64,000 nucleotides of DNA from Streptomyces sp. HUAS ZL42 (GCF_040782645.1 NZ_CP160403.1:6607001-6671000), one strand, 5' to 3'. Shown: positions 1 to 8,902, counted from the stretch's first letter. Notes: generated by a model from the sequence alone, not told the origin. Translations and numbers: made by a program.

Positions 1-89
1 GGCCGGAGGACCGACCGGTCCTTCCTCCACGAGGCACGGCGCCAATTTTCCCGCCCCTGCCGGAGCGGGCCGCCCACCAAGGAATGATC

Positions 90-527
90 ATGACGGACAT
101 CCCGGGACAGTCACTGTTCCACAGCTTCCGGGTCTCCCCGGAGGACCCGGCGACCGTGCCCAAGGCCCGTCGGTTGCTCCTGGCGGTGGTCCGCGACTGG
201 AATCTCCCACTGGCGGACGAGACGCGCGACGACCTCGGGCTGCTCTCAAGCGAGGTGATCGCCAACGCGGTGCGCCACACCACCGGGCCGTGCTCGGTGA
301 CGGTGCGCTGGACGGGGGTCCGGCTGCGGGTGGAGGTGACCGACACGGTGGCCGGGCTGCCGACACAGCGTGGTCACGAGTTGTACGCCGAGAGCGGCCG
401 GGGGCTGGTGCTGGTCGCGTCGGTGGCGGCGAGTTGGGGCAGCGCCCGCACCGCCACAGGCAAGGTCGTCTGGTTCGAGGTGGCGCCCGGGACGCCGACC
501 GCTGACCTTGACCTGCTGGCGTCGTAA
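90..527 (+). CDS. GHKL ATP-binding anti-sigma-type regulator (RsbW/SpoIIAB-like)
   Basis: A 145-residue single-domain histidine-kinase-like ATPase, the size usual for streptomycete anti-sigma factor/phosphatase-partner proteins. Residues about 50-65 carry the N-box (LLSSEVIANAVRHT, with the Mg-binding Glu and Asn). VEVTD forms the G1 region and GRGLVLV the G2 glycine turn. Such proteins bind a sigma factor or phosphorylate an anti-anti-sigma factor; no partner gene lies beside it here. The start at 90 is preferred over the in-frame ATG at 84, because AAGGA at 79-83 abuts 84 but lies 6 nt from 90. It is probably monocistronic. Which sigma pathway it serves cannot be told from the sequence. Confidence 0.85.
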   Translation: MTDIPGQSLFHSFRVSPEDPATVPKARRLLLAVVRDWNLPLADETRDDLGLLSSEVIANAVRHTTGPCSVTVRWTGVRLRVEVTDTVAGLPTQRGHELYAESGRGLVLVASVAASWGSARTATGKVVWFEVAPGTPTADLDLLAS

Positions 528-582
528 CGCCGGCGATCGCCGGGTTCTGCACGTATCACGGAACACTTTCCTCACAGCTGGG

Positions 583-1761
583 ATGAAGATGATCTTGAGA
601 ACGTTCGGCTGGTCGTTCGCGGTCACGGCGCTCGGTCTCGCGTTCGCCGCGTGGCAGTGGGGCTGGGAGGCCTTCGGGATCGTGCTGATCCTGTCGGTCC
701 TGGAGATCTCGCTGTCCTTCGACAACGCGGTCGTCAACGCCGGAATCCTGAAGAAGATGAACGCCTTCTGGCAGAAGATCTTCCTCACCCTGGGCATTCT
801 GATCGCGGTGTTCGGCATGCGGCTGGTCTTCCCGGTCGTCATCGTCGCCATCAGCGCCAAGGTCGGGCCGATCGAGGCGGTGCAGCTCGCCCTCGACGAG
901 CCGGACCGCTACGAGGACCTGGTCACCGACGCACACCCGGCGATCGCCGCCTTCGGTGGCATGTTCCTGCTGATGATCTTCCTCGACTTCATCTTCGAGG
1001 ACCGCGACATCCAGTGGCTGGCCTGGATCGAGCGCCCGCTGGCCAAGCTCGGCAAGGTCGACATGCTCTCGGTCTGCATCGCGCTCATCGTCCTGATGGT
1101 CTCCGCGATGACCTTCGCCACCCAGGCGCACGTCAGCACGGGGCACGCGGACAAGTCCGCCACCGTGCTGCTCTCCGGTGTCGCCGGTCTGATCACCTAC
1201 CTCGTGGTCGGCGGTCTCTCCGGGTACTTCGAGGACAGGCTCGAAGAAGAGGAGGAACACGAGCACGAGGAGGAGGAGAAGGCCCGGGCCGAGGGCAGGC
1301 CCGTCTCGGCGGTCGCCCTCGCCGGCAAGGCCGCGTTCTTCCTCTTCCTCTACCTGGAGGTCCTGGACGCGTCCTTCTCCTTCGACGGCGTGATCGGCGC
1401 GTTCGCCATCACCAACCACATCTTCTGGATGGCGCTCGGCCTCGGCATCGGCGCGATGTACGTCCGGTCGCTCACGGTCTACCTGGTCCGCCAGGGCACC
1501 CTCGACGACTACGTCTACCTGGAGCACGGCGCCCACTACGCCATCGGCGCCCTCGCCGCGATCCTGCTGATCACCATCCAGCACCAGATCAGCGAGATCA
1601 TCACCGGCCTGGTCGGAGTGATCCTGATCGCGGCGTCGTTCCTCTCGTCCGTCCGCCGCAACAAGGCAGTCCCGGCGAAGGAGGACGTGTCAGGAGTGGA
1701 CACACCATGCGCCCGGCGACCCCATGCCGGCTTCTCGGCGACGGTGAATCGTGACCTCTGA
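583..1761 (+). CDS. DUF475 / TerC-like integral membrane protein
   Basis: A 392-residue polytopic membrane protein. The two family signatures SFDNAVVNA (near residue 45) and DASFSFDGVIGAFAIT (near 265) place acidic residues inside membrane helices, as in TerC/DUF475 proteins linked to tellurite resistance and metal-ion homeostasis. An acidic, His-containing loop (about residues 220-240, rich in Glu with HEHEEE) sits between the two halves and could bind metal. The ATG at 583 begins just before the first hydrophobic helix; the open frame extends to 370 but the extra residues overlap the upstream gene and look non-coding. The last 30 residues are polar and not conserved in the family as I know it. 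The substrate is unknown. Confidence 0.85.
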   Translation: MKMILRTFGWSFAVTALGLAFAAWQWGWEAFGIVLILSVLEISLSFDNAVVNAGILKKMNAFWQKIFLTLGILIAVFGMRLVFPVVIVAISAKVGPIEAVQLALDEPDRYEDLVTDAHPAIAAFGGMFLLMIFLDFIFEDRDIQWLAWIERPLAKLGKVDMLSVCIALIVLMVSAMTFATQAHVSTGHADKSATVLLSGVAGLITYLVVGGLSGYFEDRLEEEEEHEHEEEEKARAEGRPVSAVALAGKAAFFLFLYLEVLDASFSFDGVIGAFAITNHIFWMALGLGIGAMYVRSLTVYLVRQGTLDDYVYLEHGAHYAIGALAAILLITIQHQISEIITGLVGVILIAASFLSSVRRNKAVPAKEDVSGVDTPCARRPHAGFSATVNRDL

Positions 1762-2220
1762 CACGGTGATCGCCCAGCGGATGGGCCGGGAGCCTCTCCC
1801 GGCCCGCCACCGGCGCAGCCACCGCCCGCCTCCGAAGAGCCTCCCTGCGCCGACGGCGACAACCGCCGTGCACCATCCCGGTTCCCTCGCGCAGGGATCA
1901 ACGACTCGGAACCCCTACCGCTCCGAATCAGCAACTGCTGTCACTCCCTGACCCCGACCGGCGTCCCGGTCAGAACCGTTCCGAGGATCGGCGCGTCGGT
2001 GAACGCAACGTACGCAAGCAGGCCTGATCATTTGCGGTCGGCCCCTTCCTGCCGTATTCGCCTTCCGGCACGGTTACGCCTCACCGACGCGCTGCCGGGG
2101 AAACCCGACCACGTTCTCCTGCCCTGTGTGACCTGTGCTGATCGCGCTCCGGGGCATGTTCGCACCGCTGAATCCATGCGGCCGTTCCGTTCGTCTGTCC
2201 TCCCGTCCGAAGGAGACTCG
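1762..2220. other. 459-bp stretch without a supported gene
   Basis: Only short, arginine-rich frames without ribosome-binding sites occur here. A weak hairpin (GACCGG/CCGGTC, 1956-1971) could end the upstream transcript. TTGCGG at 2032-2037, 17 bp from TATTCG at 2055-2060, is a possible but poor promoter for the transporter genes downstream. Confidence 0.4.
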
Positions 2221-2850
2221 GTGTCCTCCCACGGCCCGTCCCCTGAACACGACTCGACCACCGTCGCCGCCCTCTACCTCAGCGAACTCCGCCACGGCTC
2301 GTCGTACACCCCCGCGGAGCTGAGGCAGGCCATCGCCCAGAGCTACGCGGGCCTTCATCCGTCCGAATCTCTCCTGCCCCGATACTGGGCGACCTGGCGT
2401 GCGGCCGACGTGGGCGATGAGGACTTGAGGGAGCGAAGACTCTGGGCCCTGCGCATGGCGGCCGTTCTGGCACAGGACGAGCAGCAGACGGGGAGGGCGC
2501 CCTCGTCGTGGGCGGTCGGCGCTGCGTCCGCACCCGCCGCTGCCGCCTCCCCCAGCCGCGGGCCAAATCCAGCGGTGCAGCAGTTGCGCGCGGCACGGCG
2601 GCTGCCGGTGCGCGTCACCGTCACGGTGCTCGGCGTCCACCTGACCGTCGCGGGCCTGGCCAGGCAGGCCGGAGATCTGCTGGCCGTGCCGATCGCCGGC
2701 CCCTTCAACGTCGGCTTGGGCCTCCTGCTGGTGCAGCTTGCCGTCACGGCCGGGGCCGCCGTGTGGTACGGGCCGTACGCCCGGACCGCGATCGATCCGC
2801 TGACCGAGCACGTTGCGTCCTGCCTCGCACACCCGGGGAGCGACCGTTGA
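2221..2850 (+). CDS. DUF485-like membrane protein partner of a sodium:solute symporter
   Basis: A 209-residue protein. The N-terminal half is soluble, alanine/serine rich and variable. Residues about 125-205 hold two predicted membrane helices in a pattern like DUF485 (a helix starting LPVRVTVTVLGVHL, then a helix in VGLGLLLVQLAVTAGAAVWY, then ARTAIDPL). DUF485 proteins are encoded next to acetate/monocarboxylate symporters such as ActP, and the next gene is such a symporter, starting inside the stop of this one. The start is GTG at 2221, chosen because AAGGAG at 2210-2215 lies 5 nt upstream; the frame runs open further upstream without any better site. The long soluble N-terminus is unusual for DUF485 proteins, which are normally about 100 residues. 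Confidence 0.7.
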   Translation: MSSHGPSPEHDSTTVAALYLSELRHGSSYTPAELRQAIAQSYAGLHPSESLLPRYWATWRAADVGDEDLRERRLWALRMAAVLAQDEQQTGRAPSSWAVGAASAPAAAASPSRGPNPAVQQLRAARRLPVRVTVTVLGVHLTVAGLARQAGDLLAVPIAGPFNVGLGLLLVQLAVTAGAAVWYGPYARTAIDPLTEHVASCLAHPGSDR

Positions 2851-4424
2851 TCACTCAGGCTTCCTACAGCGACACCTTCCCGGTCTTCACGGTCTTCGCC
2901 GCCTTCGGTGCGAGCACGCTGTTCCTCTGCCTCGCTGCCGTTGGCCGTGACACCCTGAGCAACTTCTACCTCGGCCACCGACGGCTGTCATGGGTAGGAA
3001 ACGGACTGGCCGTCTTCGGCATTTACATGTCCGCCGCCGGGATGCTGAGCAACCCGGGTCTGGTCTCGCTGAGCGGCTACGACGGCATCCTGTACGTGCT
3101 GGCCTCCTCAGCCGCCTGGATCGTGCTCCTGGTCGTGATCACCGATGCCTACCACGGTTCGGCGCGATTCACCGTCGGCGACTCTCTCGCCCGCCGTCTG
3201 AGTCCGCGGCCCACGCACCTGGCCGCCGGTGTGGTTGCCCTGGTCATCTCGCTGGTGTACCTGATCGCGCAGCTCGTCGGCGCCGGGACGCTCGCGGCGC
3301 CCATCCTCGGCCTGGACGGGGCGGCCGCCCAGAGGGCCCTCGTCGCCTGTCTGGGCACGTTGATGATTCTCTCCGTGGTCGGCGGCGGCATGCGGGCGGC
3401 AACTGCGGTGCAGTGCGTCAAAGCCGTGCTGCTCCTGGCGGGTGGTGCCGTTCTGGCGCTCGCGGTGCTCTCGCGCTTCGGCTGGAACCCGGCAGCCCTG
3501 CTGAGTGCCGCAGTAGACCACAGCGCTCTCGGCGACGACTTCCTGCGGCCCGGCACGCACGCCGACGAAGGCGCCAGTGCACTGGATGCGCTGGGCCTGG
3601 AGCTCACCAGGGTGCTCGGATCCGCCGGTCTGCCGCATGTGCTGATGCGGATCGGCACCGTGGCCACCGCACGCGAAGCAAGACGATCGATACAGTTCAG
3701 CAGCCTTCTGATCGTCTGCTTCTCCTTGGCGGCCGTGGTGATCGGGCTCGGTGCGGCCGGCCTGCTTGGCACACAGGCCATCGCCTCGGGCAGCCCCTCC
3801 GGCAAGACCGCCGTACTCCTGCTGGCCGACTCCCTCGGCGGCTCGCTTGCGCTCACCGCCGTGTCCTGCCTGGCTTTCATCACGATCATGGCGGTCGTGA
3901 CCGGCCTCATCCTCACCGCGGCGGCCTCACTGGCCCACGACATCTACGGGGCGACGATCAGGCGGGGCAAGGCTTCGGAGCAGGAGGAACTCGCCGTGGC
4001 CCGAGGGGCGGTCCTGCTGATCGGCGCGGGCGCCATCACCCTGTCCATGTTCGCCCAGGACCTCAACCTGTCCCTCCTGGTGGAACTCGCTTTCGTCATC
4101 GCGGCCTCCGCGGTCCTGCCGACCATCCTCTACAACCTGTGGTGGCGGGGCTTCACCACCCGAGGGGCAACCTGGAGCCTGTACGGCGGACTGCTGACCG
4201 CGCTGCTCCTGATGACGCTGTCCCCCGCGGTGTCCGGGCATCCGGCCGCCTTGCTGCCCGACGCGGACTTCGCGATCTTCCCCATGCGCAACCCCGGCGC
4301 GGTGTGCATTCCCGCGGGCTTCTTCCTCGGATGGCTGGGATCGGTCCTCGACACGCGGAGGCGTTCCGCCGAAGCAGCGGGCCGGCAGAGCAAGGACCGG
4401 GCGGCGCCTGCCCCGACCGACTGA
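2847..4424 (+). CDS. Sodium:solute symporter family permease (ActP-like)
   Basis: About 525 residues with some 13 hydrophobic segments, beginning with a periplasmic N-terminus and the helix FPVFTVFAAFGASTLFLCL. A motif SNFYLGHRRLSWVGNGLA follows, as in SSS-family acetate/monocarboxylate permeases of the ActP/MctC type. It would take up a small organic acid with Na+ or H+. The start is TTG at 2847, overlapping the DUF485-like gene stop by 4 nt (TTGA), with GGGAG 6 nt upstream; this indicates translational coupling. The C-terminal 25 residues are polar and cytoplasmic. The substrate is not deducible. Confidence 0.85.
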   Translation: MITQASYSDTFPVFTVFAAFGASTLFLCLAAVGRDTLSNFYLGHRRLSWVGNGLAVFGIYMSAAGMLSNPGLVSLSGYDGILYVLASSAAWIVLLVVITDAYHGSARFTVGDSLARRLSPRPTHLAAGVVALVISLVYLIAQLVGAGTLAAPILGLDGAAAQRALVACLGTLMILSVVGGGMRAATAVQCVKAVLLLAGGAVLALAVLSRFGWNPAALLSAAVDHSALGDDFLRPGTHADEGASALDALGLELTRVLGSAGLPHVLMRIGTVATAREARRSIQFSSLLIVCFSLAAVVIGLGAAGLLGTQAIASGSPSGKTAVLLLADSLGGSLALTAVSCLAFITIMAVVTGLILTAAASLAHDIYGATIRRGKASEQEELAVARGAVLLIGAGAITLSMFAQDLNLSLLVELAFVIAASAVLPTILYNLWWRGFTTRGATWSLYGGLLTALLLMTLSPAVSGHPAALLPDADFAIFPMRNPGAVCIPAGFFLGWLGSVLDTRRRSAEAAGRQSKDRAAPAPTD

Positions 4425-4612
4425 GCGGATCACTCGTGCCCCGGCGCGTCGGCGACCAGCAGCCCGGGCGGCGAAGGAGCCGCGCACCCCGGCATGACGA
4501 CCACTGGAACGGGACACCAAGCCCCGGGCGAGCTCGAAAAGAAGCGGGCGGGAGCCTTCTCCCTCGGCAGGTCGGCTCCGAGGAACTGCGCGTCACAGGG
4601 CTCACAGCACGC
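4425..4612. other. Noncoding stretch after the symporter
   Basis: No credible gene. The region contains C-terminal-looking codons in frame with the regulator fragment that follows on the minus strand, but no start, and I see no clear terminator. Confidence 0.35.
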
Positions 4613-4777
4613 GAGATCGGCCTGAAGGCGGCGGAGCGCGGAATTCCGTTCGACGCGCGGGGCGCGGTGCGTCCGGCGGGTGGTCGGGGCGGCCACGCGA
4701 TACAGGTGGGCCACCGCTTCGTCGTCCAGTTGCAGAGCTCGCGCCATCGCCCGACGTCGCGGTGTCCCTGGCTCTCC
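4613..4777 (-). pseudogene. Remnant of an MmyB/XRE-type transcription regulator
   Basis: About 55 codons on the minus strand read like the end of a helix-turn-helix domain and the following linker of MmyB-type XRE regulators (GEPGTPRRRAMARALQLDDE, then VAHLYRVAAP and RVERNSALRRLQ). No helix-turn-helix start, no ligand-binding domain and no continuous frame surround it. It is best read as a decayed gene. Confidence is limited because the similarity was recognised by eye. Confidence 0.4.
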
Positions 4778-4964
4778 GGAACGGTGTCCGGACGCAGTTG
4801 GGACGCAAGGATGGGAACAGGCATGGGACTTCGATCATGGCCCCTCGGGCGACCCCCAGCTGGCCCGTAGCGTGGCGAGCGGAGGACTTCGCCGGCACCC
4901 TGCGCGCCCGCCTTGAGTGGAACAGCCTCGCCGTCCAGCCCTGACACGGATGGCGCCGCGGAGG

Positions 4965-5300
4965 TCAGTGGCTGCGGGGCGCGTACATGATGACGGCCAT
5001 GCCCGCGAGGCAGATCAGGGCGCCGATGACGTCGTAGCGGTCGGGGCGGTAGCCATCGGCGACCATGCCCCAGGCGATCGAGCCGGCGACGAAGATCCCG
5101 CCGTAGGCGGCGAGGATGCGTCCGAAGTGGTCGTCGGGCTGGAATGTGGCCACCACCCCGTAGAGGCCGAGGGCGATCGCACCGGCGCCGACCCAGATCC
5201 AGCCCCTGTGCTCCCGGATGCCCTGCCACACCAGCCAGGCGCCGCCGATCTCGAACAGGGCGGCAACGACGAACAGGGCAACGGAACGCGCAACGGTCAT
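4965..5300 (-). CDS. YnfA/UPF0060 family small membrane protein
   Basis: 111 residues with four membrane helices, the usual size of YnfA proteins. Family features visible are [11 protein letters not shown] near the N-terminus, [11 protein letters not shown] in the middle, then [20 protein letters not shown] and a short tail with YAPR. The family is small-multidrug-resistance-like and its physiological substrate is unsettled. The ATG at 5300 starts the first helix directly; the longer upstream frame adds non-hydrophobic sequence. It lies 11 bp downstream of the small Cys-rich membrane gene and is probably cotranscribed with it. Confidence 0.9.
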   Translation of the reverse strand: MTVARSVALFVVAALFEIGGAWLVWQGIREHRGWIWVGAGAIALGLYGVVATFQPDDHFGRILAAYGGIFVAGSIAWGMVADGYRPDRYDVIGALICLAGMAVIMYAPRSH

Positions 5301-5311
5301 GGCCGGTGAGG

Positions 5312-5581
5312 CTACCGGCGGCCCGTGGTGGTGATCTGAACCGAGTCGCCGGATGTCCTGCAGTCGCACCCGTTGGCGCCTGCTGCTTTGGGCGCGCACG
5401 AGCAGGAGCGAGGGCGCCGGCCGAGCCACCAGGTTCCGGCGGTGAACACGGCCAGGACGACAGCGAGAGCGGGCAGCCGGCGCACCACGGCTCCGGCACC
5501 GGCGCCGATGACGCCCGCCGTGATCAGCATGGGCCGCGCGCAGCATGCCACGCAGGGCAGGGCGGCCAAGCCCCCGAGCAT
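5312..5581 (-). CDS. Small Cys-rich membrane protein, possible metal handling
   Basis: 89 residues. An N-terminal segment with PCVACCARP resembles the cysteine-containing first helix of MerT/MerF-type and related heavy-metal proteins. A second hydrophobic helix ([17 protein letters not shown]) follows, then a cytoplasmic or extracellular tail containing CSC and CDC. The seven cysteines in so short a protein argue for metal binding. The ribosome-binding site is weak. It precedes the YnfA gene by 11 bp, so the pair is probably one operon. No family can be named with confidence. Confidence 0.6.
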   Translation of the reverse strand: MLGGLAALPCVACCARPMLITAGVIGAGAGAVVRRLPALAVVLAVFTAGTWWLGRRPRSCSCAPKAAGANGCDCRTSGDSVQITTTGRR

Positions 5582-5762
5582 CTTTGGGGCGCGCCCAGGG
5601 CGGGGGTCAGCAGCAGGGGCCGGGCTGAGACTTGGCGGGCGAAGAGCGGGCTACGCGGCGAACTGGCCGGCGTAGGCGGCCGGGCAGCAGTCCCAGCCAG
5701 GTGGGGACTCCACAGCACCGCGCACCCCGGTCGCACGGGGTGCCGAGCATTGCTCGGGTGGT

Positions 5763-6233
5763 CTACCGGCTCGCCTGATCAATGGCGCGCAGCCGCGTGA
5801 TCACCGTGTCCAGTCCGTCATGGATCGCGGCCAGCTGCGCGCCGGGCATGTCCCCGAAGAGCTCCACGGCCAGTTCGTCTCGCCCCGCGCGCAGGCCGGC
5901 GGTGAGGGTGCGGCCCCGTTCAGTGAGGGAGACCAACGTGGCACGCCGGTCGGTGGGGTGGGTGGCGCGGGCCACCAGACCGTCGGCCTCCAGGGCGTCC
6001 AGCAGTCCGGTGACGTTTCGCGGGGTGACGCCCAGTTGTCCGGCCAGCGCCCGCTGGGTCATCGCCCCGTCGTGGAACAGCGTCCACAGCAGCCCCGCCC
6101 GGGCACGGGTCAGGCCATGCTCGGCGACCCCACGCTCCATCATCGCGCCGAGCACCTCGGCGAGCTCGAAGAGCCGGTCCAGTGAGACGCTGGCGGAAGC
6201 GGCCCCTTCAGGCTTATCGTGAAGCGGCTTCAC
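5763..6233 (-). CDS. MarR-family transcriptional regulator
   Basis: 156 residues with the winged helix-turn-helix of MarR proteins: LTRARAGLLWTLFHDGAMTQ, then LAGQLGVTPRNVTGLLDALE as the recognition segment, then the wing with THPTDRRATLVSLTERG. Helices on both sides would form the dimer interface. The start is GTG at 6233, chosen because GGAGG (6247-6243 on this strand) lies 9 nt upstream. It is divergent from the methyltransferase gene and upstream of the small membrane genes on the same strand, so it may control both directions. The inducer is unknown. Confidence 0.88.
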   Translation of the reverse strand: MKPLHDKPEGAASASVSLDRLFELAEVLGAMMERGVAEHGLTRARAGLLWTLFHDGAMTQRALAGQLGVTPRNVTGLLDALEADGLVARATHPTDRRATLVSLTERGRTLTAGLRAGRDELAVELFGDMPGAQLAAIHDGLDTVITRLRAIDQASR

Positions 6234-6241
6234 TATGTAGT
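6232..6241. promoter_or_regulatory. Short inverted repeat over the marR-like start, candidate operator
   Basis: ACTA-TG-TAGT overlaps the GTG start and adjoins the ribosome-binding site of the MarR gene. It lies about 60 bp before the divergent methyltransferase gene. It could be an autoregulatory MarR site, but the arms are only 4 bp. Confidence 0.35.
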
Positions 6242-6300
6242 ACCTCCGCAAAACATCGTAGCCCTCAGGGCACCGCTGTCGAGGAGGACGGTGACCCGCC

Positions 6301-6975
6301 ATGACCGCACAGACCGCCCCGCCGACCACGCGCCATCCGCTCTTCGCCCGCTTCTACGCCAAGGTCGCCGGCCCCGCCCTGGACAAGGCCGGCGTCGGCG
6401 AACACCGCACGAACCTGCTGTCCGGCCTGACCGGCGACGTCATCGAGATAGGCGCCGGCAACGGACTCAACTTCGCCCACTACCCACCGGGCGTGAAGCG
6501 GGTACTGGCCGTCGAACCGGAGCCGAACCTGCGCGTGCTTGCCCAGCACGCCGCCGACACAGCCCCGGTGCCCGTGGAGGTGGTCGACGGGATCGCCGAG
6601 CAACTGCCTGTCGCGGACGCTTCGTTCGACGCGGCCGTCGTCTGTCTGACCCTGTGCTCGGTGGCCAACCCTCACGCCGCACTCGCCGAACTCCACCGCA
6701 CACTGCGGCCCGGCGGGCAGCTCCGCTTCTTCGAGCACGTACGCGCCGACTCACCCGCGATGCGCCGAGTGCAGCGCACCATGGACGCCACCGTCTGGCC
6801 CCTGCTGATGGGCGGCTGCCACACCGGCCGCGACACCCAAGCGGCCATCACGGCCGCCGGGTTCACCCTCACCTCGGTGGAGAAGTTCCCCTTCCCCGAC
6901 ACCCGCCTGCCCTCCCCGGCCGCCACCCACATCCTTGGCACCGCCCGGCGCACTCAGTCGGAAGGCACATCATGA
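6301..6975 (+). CDS. Class I SAM-dependent methyltransferase
   Basis: 224 residues with a Rossmann-type methyltransferase core. Motif I is VIEIGAGNGLNFAHY, the acidic residue ending strand 2 is in VLAVEPEPN, motif II is FDAAVVCLTLCSV, and LRPGGQLRFFEHV is the post-II motif usual in UbiE/phospholipid-type enzymes. It may methylate a lipid or a xenobiotic; the substrate is not evident. GAGGAGG lies about 15 nt upstream of the ATG. It is divergent from marR and its stop overlaps the next start (ATGA), indicating coupling to the GerW-like gene. Confidence 0.88.
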   Translation: MTAQTAPPTTRHPLFARFYAKVAGPALDKAGVGEHRTNLLSGLTGDVIEIGAGNGLNFAHYPPGVKRVLAVEPEPNLRVLAQHAADTAPVPVEVVDGIAEQLPVADASFDAAVVCLTLCSVANPHAALAELHRTLRPGGQLRFFEHVRADSPAMRRVQRTMDATVWPLLMGGCHTGRDTQAAITAAGFTLTSVEKFPFPDTRLPSPAATHILGTARRTQSEGTS

Positions 6976-7394
6976 CCGCCCCCGAGCACGAGACCACGCC
7001 CGTGCCGCTGCCGGACACCGACCTGTCGGCCGCCCACGCCTCCGTCACCCTGCTGGAACGCCTGGCCGACAAGCTCGGCGGCCGTGCCTCGGTGACCGCC
7101 GTCTACGGCGAGCCCGTCACTGCCGACGGAGTCACCGTCATCCCGGTCGCCGAGGTCGGCTTCGGCTTCGGCGGCGGCGCCGGACGAGAGGTCAGTGCCA
7201 CCAAGACCGGCGAAGGGGGAGGAGGCGGAGGAGGAGCCGGCGCCAGGCCGTTGGGCTACATCGAAATCCGCGACGGCACCGCCACCTACAAGCCCATCCG
7301 AGACCCCTGGCGCGATGTCGTCCTGCCACTCGCGGCTCTGATCATCGGCAGCGCCATGCCGAAACTCTTCCGCTCGCTACGCCGCCGACGCTGA
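6972..7394 (+). CDS. GerW/YtfJ-family protein
   Basis: 140 residues. It shows the GerW layout: an N-terminal helix LLERLADKLGGRASVTAVYGEPV, then VTVIPVAEVGFGFGGGAG, a glycine-rich loop, and a C-terminal hydrophobic helix (VVLPLAALIIGSAMPKLF) with a basic end. In Bacillus, GerW is a spore-associated protein; actinobacterial homologues have unknown roles. The start is ATG at 6972, inside the stop of the methyltransferase gene. The C-terminal helix suggests membrane attachment. Confidence 0.85.
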   Translation: MTAPEHETTPVPLPDTDLSAAHASVTLLERLADKLGGRASVTAVYGEPVTADGVTVIPVAEVGFGFGGGAGREVSATKTGEGGGGGGGAGARPLGYIEIRDGTATYKPIRDPWRDVVLPLAALIIGSAMPKLFRSLRRRR

Positions 7395-7697
7395 GCACTT
7401 CCGCCGCCCAACTCCCTGCGGATGACGGAGCTGGAACGGGGAGCGGCGATCGGGAGCCTACGGAAGCGGCCCTCCTCGACAGGCCGCGCGGATGCCGGCG
7501 GCGCTGCCCCTTCGGACGTGATGTGCCAACCCCGCCCCGCCGTTCGGGGCGGGCCGCGTCCCATGTCACAGGTGTCGAAGGGGAACCGCGTTCAGGGCTA
7601 CGGCTGCGCTTCGACGAGGTCGTCCACCACGACGACAACGACGCCCTGCGCCAGAGGCCGGCGCGCCCGGCGTGAGCGTGTCGCGCCGCCGGGAGGG
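7395..7697. other. 303-bp stretch without a supported gene
   Basis: Frames present are short and biased to Arg/Pro with no ribosome-binding site. I see no promoter or terminator worth naming. It ends at the stop codon of the HxlR remnant. Confidence 0.35.
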
Positions 7698-7862
7698 TCA
7701 GGCGGTGCCCTCGGGCTCGAGGGCCGGGTCGGGGACCGCCATCGCCCAGGTGCCCATTGCGTTGAGGACGTCGCGCAGCCCTTCGCCGAGGGCGGTGAGC
7801 TCGTACTCGACGCGTGGGGGGATCTCCGCGCAGGTGGTGCGGGTGACGATGCCTGTTCTCCA
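7698..7862 (-). pseudogene. C-terminal remnant of an HxlR-family regulator
   Basis: Fifty-four codons on the minus strand read RTGIVTRTTCAEIPPRVEYE followed by LTALGEGLRDVLNAMGTWA and a short tail ending in EPEGTA and a stop at 7698. VEYELT-LG is the wing and terminal helix signature of HxlR regulators. The first two thirds of the protein are missing; at about 7860 the sequence switches to an oppositely oriented reductase fragment. HxlR genes are typically divergent from such reductase genes, so this looks like the scar of a deletion between the two. Confidence 0.7.
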
Positions 7863-8408
7863 CCAGCGGCTTCCCGATCGATCCCGCCGTCGGCGGTGCC
7901 GCTGCGGACCTGGCTGCCGGCCTGGCCGACAGCGGCGTGTCCCACGCGGTGATCGCGCCCGAGCTGTACCTGGAGAACCTGCTCATGCCCTACGTCATCG
8001 AGTCGATCCGTGAACGCGGCGTGCTGCCCTACCCGATCCGGGCCGACTTCCCCGTCTCCTGGGCCTCCCACCTGGACATCGCCGACGCCGCCGTCGCCCT
8101 GTCCGACCGCCCGGACGTCACCGGTGTGGTCTCCGTCGGCCAGTACCCGGCGATCACCGGACCCGATCTGGCCGAGGCGTTCGGCGCCTGGCTCGGACGG
8201 GACGTGATCATCGAGCCGATCACCCCCGAGGAGTGCCGCACCTCGGTCGCCCGCTGATCGGGGAGGGTGCGGCCGCCGATGTCGCGGGGGCCTACCAGGC
8301 CATGGGCACGATGCGGGCCGCTCGATCACACCCGAGAACTCCGCACGGCAGCGGCTGGGCATCGCCTCCCGGACCACGAACCAGTGGCTGGCCGACATCG
8401 GCCTCTGA
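7859..8408 (+). pseudogene. Frameshifted 5'-truncated NmrA-type NAD(P)-dependent reductase
   Basis: The reading starts abruptly at STSGFPIDPAVGG, lacking the Rossmann nucleotide-binding N-terminus, and runs through YLENLLMPYVIE, FPVSWASHLDIADAAVAL and TGVVSVGQYPAITGPDLAEAF. Near 8250 one base appears lost; the protein continues in the next frame as LIGEGAAADVAGAYQAMGTM. Near 8320 it shifts again to RSITPENSARQRLGIASRTT and ends with WLADIGL and a stop at 8406-8408. All three frames together give the C-terminal two thirds of an NmrA-like protein. The gene is dead. Confidence 0.75.
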
Positions 8409-8533
8409 CCGCCATGACTTGCCGGCTTCCACGACCAGTCCGGTCGCGCTGAAGCGGCCATGAGGATGTCCGATCCCGCGCATGGCCTCAGAATTGGCGT
8501 TATGGCCTGTTTGCTCCGGATCGGAGACACCCC

Positions 8534-8902
8534 ATGAAGGACCTCAAGTTTGAGCAGAAGAGCTCGCTGTCACGCATTGAGGCGGCTGACCAGCTCGCGG
8601 CGCTCGCAGCCGCGCTGAGGGAAGGCGGAGACGCCGAACTGGAACTCGGCCCCGGGATGCTGAGTCTGCGGATTCCCGACGACCTTCGCAGTGAGATGGA
8701 GGTCGAGGTCGGTAACGGGGAGATCGAGCTGGAGATCGAGTTCAAGTGGCCGACCGCACCGACCGGGACAGCGCCCTCGCGGACGGCCGGGGGCACAGAG
8801 ACGGCCACGACGCAGAAGAGCGTGCCCGCCAAGCCCGGTCGAAGCAGTACGGGCACCAACAGGAGCAGAAGCGCGAAGCGGTCCGCCGCAAAAACGCCCT
8901 GA
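8534..8902 (+). CDS. amphi-Trp domain protein
   Basis: 122 residues. The first 75 match the small amphi-Trp domain: KFEQKSSLSRIEAADQLAAL, then a stretch LELGPGMLSLRIPDDL, and a repeating charged beta segment ending in IEFKW with the conserved Trp. The remaining 45 residues are a low-complexity Ser/Thr/Lys tail. The domain's function is not established; in haloarchaea and actinobacteria it occurs in small soluble proteins. It is transcribed alone, facing the levanase gene. Confidence 0.8.
   Translation: MKDLKFEQKSSLSRIEAADQLAALAAALREGGDAELELGPGMLSLRIPDDLRSEMEVEVGNGEIELEIEFKWPTAPTGTAPSRTAGGTETATTQKSVPAKPGRSSTGTNRSRSAKRSAAKTP

Noticed and set aside
8..21. GGACCGACCGGTCC at the left edge resembles the TetR palindrome GGACCGATCGGTCC
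   Set aside because: It differs at the centre, lies 40 kb from the TetR gene, and has no clear promoter around it; probably chance in GC-rich DNA.
1751..1951. 66-codon plus-strand frame after the DUF475 gene
   Set aside because: Pro/Arg/Ser-rich, no ribosome-binding site, overlaps the upstream gene end, no recognisable fold.
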